Source: Paralithodes platypus
Taxonomy: Eukaryota > Arthropoda > Malacostraca > Decapoda > Lithodidae
Assembly: GCA_032716605.1 (NCBI GenBank)
Contig: CM064506.1
Location: 17,557,779 to 17,621,778, forward strand
Reading direction: 5' to 3'
Length of the DNA stretch: 64,000 nt
Shown here: piece after piece, positions 1 to 11,600 of the stretch
Layout: the number at the start of each line of letters is the position of its first letter
How positions within the stretch are numbered: the stretch's first letter is position 1
Notes under the pieces: generated by a model
The model's database searches: none
What the model saw: only the letters and a program-made list of their open reading frames with translations
Told to the model about the DNA's origin: nothing
Made by a program: the position numbers and the translations under genes

Positions 1-239
1 CAAGACAACCAGTGATAGTAGAAGGATGGTTCGGGTGTAATTGGAAAGCTCAATTTACGCCCTTTCAGGGATACATACTTGTATTACGCTCTGGGTCTTG
101 TTTATGCATGAAAAAGAGCACGGAAACAACCCCATTTATGGTTAAAAAAAACGCTGGGCGGTACATAGAAATTACCGCCTAGGCCGCTCTTAAGGTGTTA
201 ATGAGTGTTGAAGTTGAATTAAAAATAGGTCTCACTAGT
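1..239. other. No gene recognised
   Basis: No ORF, structured repeat or RNA gene is visible here. It is ordinary AT-rich sequence before the first LINE remnant. Confidence 0.5.
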
Positions 240-766
240 TGTTCAGAACATTCTCTTAATAGCCTACCCATCCAGCAATGTTATCTGGGCCCATAGATTT
301 TCTCACATCCAATTCTTCCAACAATGATTTTAGTTCATCCTGGTTGACTTCTATCGACTCTAGTCCCTGTATCTCGTTCAATTCCACCACAGGTTCTACA
401 TAGTCATCCTCCTCCACAAACACGGATGTTAATGTAGGCTATCATACATAATTTCACACATACCCACTGTGTCTTCATATAATTGACCCTCTACCCTAAG
501 CTTTGTTATTTTGTCCTTTATTTTTGTTTTGCCGTTGATATAACTATAGAACAGTTTGGGTTCTTTATTACATTTGTTTACTATATCTTTTTCAAAGTTC
601 TTTTTCTCCTCTCTTATAGTCTTGACATAGTTGTTTCTAGCATTCTTATACTCATTCCATTTTTCCTCAGTGTGTCCTCACTTTATTCCATGCAGAGTCC
701 TTTTTGTTCTGGGCAATGTGATATCGCATGTTAAACCACTCTTTCTCCTTGGCCATCTTTCTATCC
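240..766 (-). pseudogene. LINE ORF2 fragment (linker and start of reverse transcriptase)
   Basis: Minus-strand translation gives a broken LINE polyprotein piece. The stretch between endonuclease and reverse transcriptase is recognisable near 480-720 (EPKLFYSYINGKTK with upstream basic helix residues). The first RT block follows near 265-300 (RKSMGPDNIAGWVG), matching the S-x-GPD motif that opens the RT domain of CR1/Jockey-type LINEs. Stops and shifts break the frame, and the RT core (YADD box) is missing. The piece is cut off at about 767 by the TTAA target site of the next element. The family-level call is secure; the clade is inferred. Confidence 0.7.
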
Positions 767-770
767 TTAA

Positions 771-1856
771 CCTAAGAAGTGCGCATGGGGGTAATTAGAA
801 ACGTCCGCCTGTGCTGACGTATTTGAGCTGTTTCCATCACTAAAATATTCATTTTACCATATATAGCATTAATACTTATCCATATGCGCCTATTATGGGT
901 TGATTATAAAGGTATTAACCTGAAACAACAATAAAACGAGTGAAAACAGCGTTTGGATGGTCAAAATCGGAGATACAGGCCGCGAGTTATATAATGTATG
1001 GGTGAGGCAACCTGCTTTCCCGCCAATTTCCCCCAAGGCCACTGAGACACAGTCGATCGATACTCTCTCTCTCTCTTGCACTCGCTTGCTACCAGTGATG
1101 ACAATGCCCTGCTTGCAACTCGCTAATGTTAGCACGAAAATATACCTCAGAATAAGGGAATAACAGGGAAAATAGGTGATAACTGAAGGAGGGGAGGAAA
1201 GTGGGGAAGGAGGAGAGGTAGAGGAGTGATATTTTGCATGGCCCAGGGGCAAAAAAAAAAAAAAAAATTTTTTTTTTTTTTTTTTCGATGTTTAACCCTC
1301 TCACCACGGAAGGGCTCTTGAACGCCCATAAAAAAGCATATAACATGTACCCGGAAGGCCTCTTGAACGCCCAGTGGTTGAAAGCCTGTGAGCTTCGTGT
1401 GCGAGGCGTCGATCCGACGCATGTAAACAACAGCCGGCTGGACCGACGCCCCGCATCTCCGGCCACAAGAAGGAGAGCGTCGCTTGTTCGTGTGTGCCTG
1501 TATGTTGTTGTTAAGTATCGAAAAGTGGTGTAAAGTGGCTGTTTTGGCCATAAAGTTATCTCCAATGAAATCATCATCACAGCTCAACCAGTTGACTTAG
1601 AGAGCTCTACTTAATGCCATTCTACAGGTAAATAACACAGCTACGTTTGGGGATGCGCGGGAAGCAGTCTGATTAACGAATATACGGTAGCCTAGCCTAG
1701 ATGTTTTTCGGCCAAAACACCCGGGTTTCGAGGAATATATATATAATACATAGCCGGGGCTGGAGGGTTAAAGTTTATTTTTTTTTTCTCTGACTCTTAA
1801 GAGTCTTCCCGCAGTCCGCCGGGGGAACTCTTAAGAGTCTTCCCGCAGTTCCCGGG
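771..1856 (+). mobile_element. TTAA-flanked MITE, family M1 copy A (carries nested M2)
   Basis: This non-autonomous element is bounded by TTAA at 767-770 and 1857-1860. Its ends read CCTAAGAAGTGCGCATGG and GCAGTTCCCGGG, so they are CC...GG next to TTAA. TTAA target duplication with CC-initial termini is the signature of piggyBac-type transposition. The right end has a tandem doublet of CTTAAGAGTCT-type units (1794-1850). Homologous copies lie at 18153-18761 (inverted), 40753-41366 and, diverged, about 20330-21278. Without the nested insertion the copy is about 610 bp, like the others. There is no coding capacity; ORFs crossing it are chance. Confidence 0.8.
1296..1767 (+). mobile_element. TTAA-flanked MITE, family M2 copy A, nested in M1
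   Basis: This 472-bp element has TTAA at 1292-1295 and 1768-1771. Its ends are CCCTCTCACCACGG and CCGGGGCTGGAGGG (short imperfect inverted repeats starting CCCTC). The M1 copy at 18153-18761 shows the corresponding unoccupied site (CGATGTCAAAAGTTG read on its opposite strand), so this is a real insertion. A second copy lies at 40024-40502, sharing the GAAGGGCTC block, the AGCCTGT/GACGCAT core and the GGGGCTGGAGGG end. It is non-coding. Confidence 0.82.
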
Positions 1857-1922
1857 TTAAATGTTGGTACATATTTATCTACCCCCGCCTCATACGCGCG
1901 GCCCCGCCCACTGCCCAAAATT

Positions 1923-2660
1923 TTCAGTTCAGTTCAGTTGATTGGCGGGAGTAATGCCTTTAAAGCGGCACTCCCTGATGTAGGGTTCTTCTTGCGGTCT
2001 GGGTCCGGGTCTACTTTATCTTAACAATTCCTTTATTTTCTTATTTCTTATTTGCCAAAGTCTATACACTGTTGTTTTTACCTCTTCTGTTGTATTTCTG
2101 TTGAATAGTAGGCGGCCAATAGTCAACTCCTCATCCTCCTGGTAGGGCTGCTGTAGTGCTGGGTTGTTCCTCCTCTCTTCGCTGTACGCTGGGCAGTGCA
2201 GCACAAAGTGGTTCAGGTCCTCATACTCAAAGCCACACATGATGCACTCTGCCGTCTCGTTACTAAATCTCCGTCTGTTCCCCAGGTTCATGTTGTTACT
2301 CCTGCATTTAAACAGGATCACCGAAGCCTCCCTACTATCATACACATTCTCTTGGCCACCTATCTCTCTTCTCCATTCTCTATACATTTTCAGACTTGGT
2401 TTTTCTTCCATTTCTTGCTTCCATACTTTAGTATCCCACTCTCTCACCTTCATCTTTATCTCTTCATTAGTCACTTTCCCTCCTCTTATCCCTACCATTT
2501 TTCTATCCTCTATTAATCCTTTTATCCATTTATTCTTCTTTCTCTCTTTCATCTCTTCCACTATTCTTCCAAGCAATTTGTTCCCTTCTTCTCTCAAAAT
2601 ATATTGTAAATACTTTAACTGTCCCTCCATTATCCTTGCTTTCATACTTGAAATGTACAA
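1923..2660 (-). mobile_element. 5'-truncated LINE (stack family A), 3' end
   Basis: The 3' terminus lies at the left, where a (TTCAG)n tail reads from 1923 to about 1938. It is followed by a 3' UTR block (GATTGGCGGGAGTAATGCC) shared almost exactly with 14040-14115. The element keeps only the last 214 codons of ORF2 and breaks off near 2660. It is a close relative of the LINE at 14026-15526. Confidence 0.8.
2016..2660 (-). pseudogene. LINE ORF2 C-terminus with CCHC-type knuckle
   Basis: An open 214-codon remnant of the region downstream of the reverse transcriptase. It contains a C-x2-C-x7-H-x4-C cluster (CIMCGFEYEDLNHFVLHC), a metal-binding motif known from the C-termini of several LINE clades, probably helping to bind template RNA or target DNA. 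The RT catalytic region is missing. The same protein segment, split by shifts, occurs at 14148-15005. It could not function alone. Confidence 0.75.
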
Positions 2661-3507
2661 ATATTATAGGCTATTAGGCTAGATTAGATTAACCTAACCT
2701 AAACCTAACCTAACCCTAATATAATATAGCCTAATATACTATAACGGTACGATTTTAGTTACTGGACACCAATTTGACAGGTACCACCGAGGATTTAATA
2801 CATATTTTTTTTTCGGTTTCCACGCATCCAACACCAAGCTACACCTTTTTCTGGTCCGGTAATAGTATTGAAAACGATATAATAACTTTTTAAATGTGGT
2901 TTTCGACGAGAATAAAACGGCGCGTTTGTGCCGAAAATCTGCAGCGGGGGAGTCCGTCGTCGCTTCGGATCGTCGCGCTTTGTTTACCCAGGATGCTCAA
3001 CTCGCTCGAGGTTACTATGGCCAGCTGTTTTACTTGCCCCCTGCTGGCCACATATATGACGATTATTATAATTCACGGGGGGGTGAGGGGGGGTAGAGCC
3101 TCCCCTCAACCCTGTCCTGTATCCCACAGCCTATAACGCAAGTCTTGATCAAAAAATGCACCCAACAACTGGTTAGGCCTATATAAGCTTAGCCATTTGA
3201 AGTCGACCGCCAAGGCGGGAACGGGAAGTCACTCCGAGCGTAAAGTAAACAAAGCGACGCTACTTCCACGAACGCAACTGAGTTGTCTTTATATTTCGTC
3301 TCATATTATCATTATTAAAGTGTCCCCATTACTTTTTTAGTGTTTCGTACACCAGAAACGGGTGTAGCTTGGTGTGGGATGCGTGGAAACCGAAAACAAA
3401 TATGTATTAAATCGTTGGCGGTAGGCTACCTGTCAAATATAGTGTAATAAGAGTGTGTAGTGACGGGACAGCGGTAGGGTTGTGAGTTGTTGAGTTTGTA
3501 AACAAAC

Positions 3508-4599
3508 ATGGCAGAGGGAATTTCGGGTATGACGGAGGCGGAAGGAAGGTTACAACGTTTTCGGGGATTTAAGAGCACAGATAAGAAGTTAGAAGAGGTT
3601 AGTATTGTTGTGAAGGATTTGGAAAAGTGGATGAGTGATACAGAGAAATGGAAGGGGGATATTGGTGAGAAAGTTAAGGCACTGTGTGTAATGTGTGGTG
3701 TGACAGGTGGGGAAGGGAATAGGCCTAGCGAAGGAAGTGAATGCAGGCCTATTTTGGCAGTTAATGAGAGCCTAGAGATGGTATTGAAAAGGGTAGATGA
3801 ACTGGGAGCAGAGAATATGGCATTGAAGGAGCAGCTGAAGGAATACGAAGGACGTTTCACGGAAGTAAAGGAGTCGACTGCATGGACGGCGGTAGGTAAA
3901 CAAAAAGTCAAGGATTTGGAGGATATTATGAAAGAGCAAAAGGAAGAAATGAATATGACCAAAAAAAGTTTTGAGAGTGCAGTTGTAGGGGTCATGAAGA
4001 ACAAGGAGAGTGTCGTGAGGGAGGCCATGGACAGGGATAGGGGTGTAATCTTGTATGGAGATATAGAGACTCATATGAATGATAATGGAGTGAAAAAAGT
4101 GAGGGATATGGAGACAGTGAAGGAGGTCATGAAAGGTGTGGATGAGGACGAATATGGATGGGAAGGGCAGGTGGAGGAGGTCAGTAGGATAGGTAGATAT
4201 AAAAGGGGAGAGATGAGACCTATAAGGGTACAGTTTAAAACTAGGGTAGTGGCGGAGACTGTGACAAATTTTAGTTGGAGGCTAAATACAAATGATAAAC
4301 TGAAACACATAAGACTAAAGAAGGATTTGAGTATAGAACAAAGGAAAAAAATTAAGGAATTACAAGAAAAGGCTGATGAAAATAATGGGAAGTTGGATGA
4401 GGAGGATAAGAGAAATTTTTACTGGAGAGTGAGGGACGGAAAAGTGAGGAAGTGGTTTATAAGAGTAGAAGGGAGAGGGAGATCAGGGAGGGGAGAGAAT
4501 GTGAGGGGAGTTGTGACGGAGGAGGAGAACGGGGTGGAGGTGTCACAGGGAGAGACAGTAGACAAAGAGGCAGACCCAGTAGTGCTAACAGGGGTGTAG
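3508..4599 (+). CDS. CR1 LINE ORF1 protein (RNA-binding, coiled coil)
   Basis: Intact 363-residue ORF1. The ATG at 3508 is the first after the leader. The N-terminal half is rich in charged heptad-like sequence (about residues 15-165), suggesting a trimerising coiled coil. The rest looks like the RRM-like and C-terminal domains of LINE ORF1 proteins: a VILYGDI strand near 172, then a VSRIGRYKRGEMRPIRV block near 215-235 and a LRLKKDLS-type helix near 265, ending in basic residues. Such proteins coat the LINE RNA as a nucleic-acid chaperone. The stop at 4597-4599 overlaps the region where the ORF2 frame is already open. This is a transposon gene, not a host gene. Confidence 0.8.
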   Translation: MAEGISGMTEAEGRLQRFRGFKSTDKKLEEVSIVVKDLEKWMSDTEKWKGDIGEKVKALCVMCGVTGGEGNRPSEGSECRPILAVNESLEMVLKRVDELGAENMALKEQLKEYEGRFTEVKESTAWTAVGKQKVKDLEDIMKEQKEEMNMTKKSFESAVVGVMKNKESVVREAMDRDRGVILYGDIETHMNDNGVKKVRDMETVKEVMKGVDEDEYGWEGQVEEVSRIGRYKRGEMRPIRVQFKTRVVAETVTNFSWRLNTNDKLKHIRLKKDLSIEQRKKIKELQEKADENNGKLDEEDKRNFYWRVRDGKVRKWFIRVEGRGRSGRGENVRGVVTEEENGVEVSQGETVDKEADPVVLTGV

Positions 4600-4640
4600 G
4601 GTACGGACTGGAGGAGCGGGATGGTGTAATTGCTGAAGGA

Positions 4641-7625
4641 ATGGTAGATGGATTAAGGATTATGTCTAGTAATGTGGATGTGTTTACCCAGGACAAGAAA
4701 AGAGAACTGATATGTAGGTTGCAGGATGAAGAGGAAAAACCTGATGTCATAGCCCTACAGGAAGTAAGACCAAAAAATGTTAGAATTGAAAGGGAACTGG
4801 TGGAATATAGTTTGGAGGGTTTTGAGTTATATGAGAGAAATGCTATTAGAGCAGAGGTTGGAAGAGGACTGTTTATTTATGTAAGAAAAGAGCTCAAGGT
4901 TAATGAGGTGGATATGAGACAGCAGTATTGTGAGTATTTGTATTGAAGTAAAATGTGTAAGAGGATCAATTCTAATTGCCTCTATATATAGAAGCCCAAA
5001 TAATAGCAGGGGAGAGGATGATAACCTACTGAAAGCAATGGAGGAGATAGATAATAGAGAGAACAAATATAAAATTTTGATTGGAGATTTCAATTTGCCA
5101 AGGATCAACTGGGCAAATTGTACTACTCCAGCGGGACAGGGTAGCCTGGAAAATAAGATTATAGAGAAAGTGAGAGATTGTTTTTTAACGCAACATATTG
5201 TAGAGATGACAAGATATAGAGATGGGACACAGGGGAGTGTACTTGATTTGATTTTTAGCAATGAAGAGGATATAGTGGAACATGTTAATGTGGATAGCCC
5301 TATAGGTCGTAGTGACCATGCCTGTATAAGCTTTAGTTGTAACATTAAATCAGAGAGGGATAATAGAAGCAATAGAAAAATATACATGTATGATAGAGCA
5401 GATTATGAGCTGCTGAGACGGTTTTTGGATATTGACTGGGGGGAATACTTGAACGGTGAAGACGCTGAAGGAATGTGGAGGAAAATTAGAGCCAAACTGG
5501 AGAATTATGCTGTATCCAAAAGTGTACCAGTAAGGGAATATAAGGATAAAACAAAATTGAGGAAAAGAACTAACCCAGAATTGCCAATGAAAAGAAAGCT
5601 TTGGATATTGATTAGAAGAAAGAAATGATTGTGGGAAAGATTAAAATTGTTAAAAAAGAACAGGGGGACTAGTATAGAGGCTAAGGAAGTGGATCTGGAA
5701 CGCAGACAAATAAACAATAAAATAAGGTGGGAAACAAGGAGGGGGGTGAAGGAGAGGGAGAGAGAGATAGCTAGAAATGTGAAGGATAATCCAAAAATAT
5801 TCTGGAAGTACATTCAGAAAAAGTTAACAAGAAGAGTAGGGATCACAGAGCTGGTAGGGGGGTTGAATGATGGGAGTAGAGCGGAGACTGATAAGGAGAA
5901 AGCAGAGGTGCTGGGGAAATACTTTGGGGGGGTACTAACAGTGGAGTCGGAGGATGCAGTGCCTACTATTCCCATCAAACAGGCACCGGCACTAGAACTA
6001 ATAGAGTTTTCCCATGCTAGAATAAGAAGGGCTATAGAAAAAATGAACAGAAGTAAGTCACCGGGACCGGATGGGATACACCCAAGAATCATAAAGGAAG
6101 GAAGGGAGATGTTAGTAGAGCCATTGAAAATGTTATTTGAGGTATCGTTTAATACAGGACAAATCCCGATGGACTGGAGAGAGGCGAACATAACAGCTAT
6201 ATTTAAGAAGGGAAAGAGAAATGACCCAGGGAATTATAGACCAGTCAGTTTGACAAGTGTTGTGTGTAAACTAATGGAAACGGTAATTAGAGAAGGAATA
6301 ATGGATCATATGAAGTCAAACCAACTTTTCAGTGGGAGACAGTTCGGATTCTTGCCGGGGAGGTCGACGGTACTACAGCTAATTAAGGTGGTAGATGATT
6401 GGATGCAAATTCTAGAAGATGGTGATGTAATAGACGTGGTATATTGCGATTTTATGAAGGCCTTCGATAAGGTCCCACATAAAAGGTTAATAGAGAAAGT
6501 TAGAAGCTATAATATAGGGGAGAAATGTGTGAAATGGATAGAAGCCTTCCTGAAAGATCGGAGACAGAGGGTACTGGTGAATGGAATAGGCTCGGGGTGG
6601 AGGGAAATTACAAGTGGGGTACCTCAGGGATCTGTGTTGGGACCACTGCTGTTCGTTATATTTATCAATGACTTGCCTGAAGTTATAACTAATGGAAGTG
6701 AGGTATACCTGTATGCGGATGACACTAAACTGTATAGAAGAGTGAGGAGTAAGGAAGATATGGGTTTGCTTCAAGGAGATGTGGAGGGCATGAAGGGATG
6801 GTCTGAGCATTGGTTAATGCCTTTTCATCCAAAAAAATGCAAGTACATGCGGATTGGGACCAGCAAGATAGTATGTATGAAGCGATGGAGGAAGTGAGTG
6901 CAGAAAAGGATATAGGAGTAGTGATAGACAATAAGTTAAATTTCTCAGAACATTTAGCGGAAAAGATAAACAAAGCCAATAGAATTGTAGGGCTGATAAG
7001 GAGGACATTTGTGTCACTTGACGAAGAAATCTTCAGGAATCTCTATACAGCGTTGGTTAGGCCGCACCTGGAATATGCGAACCAGGTGTGGGCTCCATAT
7101 ATGGTAAAGGATATAGAAGCAGTGGAGAAAGTGCAGAGGAGAGCTAGCAAGCTGGTACCAACGTTGAAGAACGCGGGCTATGAGCAGAGGTTGAGGACAC
7201 TGGGGCTTCTGACACTGGCATATAGGAGAAAGAGAGGGGATATGATAGAGACTTTTAAGATAGTGTCAGGAAAGTACGATGAGGATGTGTGTGAAGGTAT
7301 CTTCTTGATGCGGGAGGGAACAAGAACGAGAGGACACTCTAAGAAAATTTACAAAGAAAGAAATAGGCTTGAGAAGGCAAAGAACTCATTTTGTGATAGA
7401 GTGGTAAATGAGTGGAACGCACTGCCCCAGTATGTAGTCGATTCCGAATCAATAAGGGAGCTTGAAAGTAATCTTGATAAAGCATGGGGAAGACAAGATT
7501 TGAAGTTTGATTATAAAAAAAAAATACAGAATAGTCAAAATGTTGCGTCTGCTACCGCCGCCGCCAACACCGTGAACGACCGCAGCAGTGCAAGTACTGG
7601 TACTGAGCTGGATACACAGGCATAG
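4641..7625 (+). pseudogene. CR1 LINE ORF2: AP endonuclease plus reverse transcriptase, frame-disrupted
   Basis: The order of domains is normal. The APE-type endonuclease runs about 4641-5350 (MSSN, IALQEV, GDFNLP, SDHACISF). A linker follows, then the RT at about 6040-6740 (KSPGPDGIHP, YRPVSLTSV, CDFMKAFDKVPH, GVPQGSVLGPLLF, YADD near 6711-6722), then the CR1-type C-terminus to 7623. All visible catalytic residues are present. Lesions: a +1 shift near 4935-4946, an in-frame TGA at 5626-5628, and a shift near 6870. There the sister copy at 12545-13571 carries 16 extra nucleotides, so this copy has a small deletion. It would nick target DNA and prime reverse transcription if intact; as it stands it is non-autonomous. 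Confidence 0.88.
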
Positions 7626-7648
7626 TTTGCCTTTTTCCAGAGGATCTA

Positions 7649-7678
7649 CTGTAAGAAACTGTAAGAAACTGTAAGAAA
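7649..7678 (+). repeat. CR1 3'-terminal tandem units
   Basis: About three 10-bp CTGTAAGAAA units end the CR1 element. CR1 elements end in short direct repeats that are thought to act in target-primed reverse transcription. The truncated sister copy carries the same tail, in inverse orientation, at 12545-12575. Confidence 0.8.
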
Positions 7679-8205
7679 ATAGGTGTCCAGTAACTAAAAT
7701 CGTACCAATATAACAACATAACATTACCTGGGAAAGAGAGGGCAGGGACCCTGGGTGACCCATAACACATTTAAAGACTGTTATTTCTCAGTAAATACTG
7801 ATTTCTGACATTCAATTAAACATTTAAACATCCTACAAGTTCTAACCAGTCCCCTGAACAGTTTTTAATAGGTTAGGCTACTTGAGGATATTTTAACGGG
7901 ACCAGTTCAGTTCAGTTGGAATTCGGGAAGTTTAGCCTTAACGTCGGCACTTCCCTAAGAGGTTTTGTTATTTTTCTTTTTGTGACTTTTTGTGAAGTGC
8001 TCATTTGTCTAAAAATAAATATATCTCATTTTTCATCCCTTTTTCTGAAATCTTCTTTCTTCTCTCTTCTTCCTTCATTCTTGTTTCTTCTCTCTTCAGT
8101 CTTCTTATTTCAGTTCTTTCAATTTTTTCTCTCGTACTCTCAACATTTGATAGATTGTCTGTTTCACTCTATCGCTTATTTCTTTGTTAAATAAAAGATG
8201 TCCGA

Positions 8206-11017
8206 TTACTTGGTTTTCATTTTCAATATAGGCTGTTGGAACCCTGGATCTTTTATTCTGCATTCTTTATAAAATGAACAGTGTAGTAGAAAATGTTTTA
8301 GGTCTTCTGTTCCTTCCTTACACAGATCGCATTGTGTCTCTCCTCCCACATGCCTATTTCTATCTTTTAGATTTAAGTTATTTGTCCTACATCTGTAAAA
8401 TATTATAGATGCCTGTGTGTTGTCATAAATATCTTCCTCGCTCTTAATCTCCTTTTTATAACTCCTATACACTTCTAGGCTACTCTTCTCTGCCAACTCC
8501 TCTCGCCATCTTCCCGAATCCCAGTCCAGAACTCTTTTTCTAATGTCGTCCTTCTTAATATTTGCTAAATTTGTTTCTCCTAACTTCAAATTCCCTACAT
8601 ACTTTCGAATTTCTGCAGTCCAGGGATCTTTACTATTTCTAAGTTTTTCCTCTGTGATTCTTCTTAGCAAGTCATTACTTTCCTCTCCTACTAAATATTT
8701 AAGATATTTTATGTTACCTTCCATAATTCTTGCCTCCATTGATGAGGCTCCTATTTCACCCCTTAAGGTTACCTTTTGGGCATATCTGGGTGCCCCTAAT
8801 ATGTGTCTAAAAACCCTATTCTCTATATTTTGTAATTTATTTATTTCTGTTTTTGAAAAAACTATAACATTCGAGCCATACAGGACTGCTGGTATCACAA
8901 TACTTTTCCAATATGTTTTTCCAATAAGTATCTTATTACAACTTTGTGATATTACCGGGTATGTAAGGTTAGCCATTCTATTTGCTTTATCCAAAGCTTC
9001 TATTTTCTGGGTTTTAAAACATTTTTTATTATCATTAATTTGTATTCCTAGATATTTAATTTGTTTTACCACTTCTATTTCTCGTATATTGTTTGGTTTG
9101 TTTTTCATATTAAATATTAGGATTTTACTTTTGTCTTTATTTATACTTAAGCCACACTCTCCCCCTATCTCTATTAATTTATCTATTACTGTACTCTTTC
9201 TGCTTCCTGGATTGTATGAGCTAAGAGTAGCCCGTCATCGGCATAAAACAATGAATTTATTTTGAAACACTCATCTACAAACCCTCTTTTATTTTCTAAC
9301 TGCTTAATTATTTCATAAGTTATTAATTTAAATAATGTTGTGGACCCCGTACAGCCTTGTCTGATGCCGCTTGTTACCTTAATCTCCGTCTCATTTACTT
9401 GCCCCTTATTTATAATTGTACTATCTTCTTTATATATGTTACTTACTATGTCTATAACATTTGAATTTATATTGTAATCTTTTAATACTTTTATCAGTTT
9501 CTCCCTTCTGATGGAGTCATAGGCCTTTTTAAAGTCTATTGAGATTACTATGAGTGACTTCTTTTGTTTAAATATTTTATCTATACAGTATTTCAATATA
9601 AAAAGATTATTTTCGATTCTACCCTTATTTGTAAACCCACTCTGTGTCTCCCTTACCTCTCCAGTCTCCCTAATGTGTTCTTCTATTTTATTTTTAATTG
9701 CTGTCGTCATGAAAAGTTTATATGATATGTCTGTTAGAGCGATTGGCCTCAATTCATTTACCTTTGGTTTATTTACTTTTGGTAACATAACAGTTTTTGA
9801 CTTCTTCCACTCTTCTGGAATTACATTTGTGTCCATAATATTATTAAAGCACATTGCAAGTTTTTCTAAGCACTTATCACTTTGTGACAATGCTTTATAT
9901 AACTCAGGTTTCATTGCATCAAGGCCTGCTGCTTTTCTATTCTTTAATTTCTTTATATTTTCCTTTAATTCTCCCACTGTAATGTTTGGTTTCTCCATGT
10001 AGTTTATGTTTTTATTAACTCTTAAAGCCATTTCCAGGTGTTCCCGTAACTCCTCTGTAACTGTGACTGATTGTATGTTATAATTGTGTTCATCATTTAC
10101 ATTCATCCCTATTTTAAATAATTTACCTTCTTGCCTGTCCTCCATTTCTTTCTCTTTTAATTCTCTATATTCCCTATTTATATCCTCATTCCAAACTTCC
10201 TCGATGTTATTGTCATGCATTTTATATATACCACTCCAAAAACATATTTAATTCCTCCTCTACAGCCCTTTTATCTGACAATACTTCTCCTTCATCGTTA
10301 TAAAGTTTTAATTCTTTTATTTCGTTTTGACTTTTGTTTCTTAGTTTATTTATATATTTCCACATTTTTTTACTCGCATCTCCTCCCTCTAGCCTATTAT
10401 CTCTCTAGTCTTTTTCCTCTCATGTATATAAATGGCTTCCCTGATCTCTTTCTGTACTTTACTTTTTTGTTCCAAGAAAAGTATGTTACTTCTCTCCTCT
10501 TCCTCTCTATTTTTAGCATTTCTTCTTAATCTATTATAATATCTCCTCTTTTTTATACCTTTTCTAATACTGTCATTCATCCGTCTCCATGGTGCCTCTT
10601 GTTTTATTTTGTCTCTTCCTAATCTCCTCCTATAGGTAGTTTTAAGTATATCATCAGCTGTCTCCTTCATTACTCTATTGAAGACTCTTATTATCTTATA
10701 TCGTTACTCTCTTCTCTAGTTATTCTATTTTCTAGTTCCCTAATAAATTTGACTATGGTCTCCTCGTTTGTTTTATAGTATTCTTTTGTTTCCCATTTCT
10801 TCCCTTTAAAGGATTTACTATTTGAATTATTCCACTCAAAATATACCTCAATAAGGTTGTGGTCTGACAGATCATAAACGTCTTGCTTTTCATCTATTTT
10901 CATACTTTTAAAATCTTCATACATTTTATCTGAAATTAAAACATAATCTATTACGCTAGATTGCTCGTTTCTTCGCCATGTTATCTCCCCATTACACTCC
11001 TGGTCATCATTTAACAT
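8206..11017 (-). pseudogene. LINE ORF2 (stack copy B): endonuclease, RT, C-terminal domain
   Basis: Broken into pieces on the minus strand. 10691-11017 is the end of the APE endonuclease (VIDYVLIS, LSDHNLIEV), and 10389-10670 is the linker. 9186-10220 holds the RT core: RKAAGLDAMKPELY, LRPIALTDISYKLF, SIDFKKAYDSIRRE, GIRQGCTGSTTLFKL, FYADDGLLLA. 8206-9108 is the post-RT domain, with a metal cluster (CDLCKEGTEDLKHFLLHC). At least two frame changes and several stops separate the pieces. The RT aspartates (D in SIDFKKA, DD in YADD) are kept. More endonuclease sequence continues, decayed, to about 11500. Confidence 0.82.
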
Positions 11018-11600
11018 AGGCTATTTAATTTAAATTTATCCATCAAATCTAGTATAGGCCTAATGTGTCCATTATAATTTAGCCTAGTTTTTGTTTACCT
11101 TTGAACCCTACATGGGTAACATGGGCATTCATGTCACCTAATATTATAACTCTTTCATCTTCCATTTGGTCTAAATGTCTCTCTATCTCCTTCTTCATTT
11201 CATCATTCCTTACCTTATCATTTACAGAAAGGTATAACAAGAACAAGTGTACAAATTTCCCATGTATAGCCTAGATCCTTTGGACCTTTTACATAAAGTA
11301 AATCTTTATTTTTACACTATAGGCTACCTTGCTTAAACTTACTTTATCTGTTGTTTCAAAGAGTAACATTAAACCACCACCCTTCCTATCATTAATATTC
11401 CTCATAGGCTACTTTCAATTAGGCCTACTTCAAATCCATCCACCAAAATGTTTCGTATTTTAAATTGTGTCTCAGTTAGACAAAGAAAAATAATAATTAT
11501 TATTATTATTATAGGTAACTAGCCTAAACCCTTTAATTCTTCATATTTTGCTTTAGTCAATCCTTGTACATTTATTAATTTAATTTATTAGGCCTAAATA

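Larger units (their letters stand above)
3440..7676 (+). mobile_element. Near full-length CR1-type LINE, inserted in element X
   Basis: This 4.24-kb non-LTR retrotransposon has a short 5' leader (about 68 bp), ORF1, ORF2 and a 3' tail of about three CTGTAAGAAA units. It is flanked by AAATA at 3435-3439 and 7677-7681. The second X copy preserves the uninterrupted site (CTGTCAAATAGGTGTCC), which defines the insertion exactly. Short 3' tandem units in place of poly(A) are typical of CR1. A 5'-truncated sister copy lies at 12545-13571. ORF1 is intact; ORF2 has two frameshifts and one stop, so this is a recently dead copy. Confidence 0.9.
2746..7706 (+). mobile_element. Family X element copy 1 (8-bp TSD), interrupted by CR1
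   Basis: The termini are a long inverted repeat. The left end begins GGTACGATTTTAGTTACTGG and runs through a block near 2820-2850 (ACGCATCCAACACCAAGCT). The right end is the reverse complement at 3350-3439, continued after the CR1 at 7682-7706. Flanks are ACTATAAC (2738-2745) and AATATAAC (7707-7714), an 8-bp target duplication with one mismatch. Minus the CR1, the element is about 720 bp and non-coding. It is paralogous to 29093-32574. An 8-bp TSD fits hAT or Merlin-type transposases; none is present to decide. Confidence 0.8.

Noticed and set aside
893..1587. Overlapping ORFs at 0.9-1.6 kb as genes
   Set aside because: They lie across M1/M2 MITE sequence, and the same sequence recurs at 18.2 kb and 40.9 kb with different frames.
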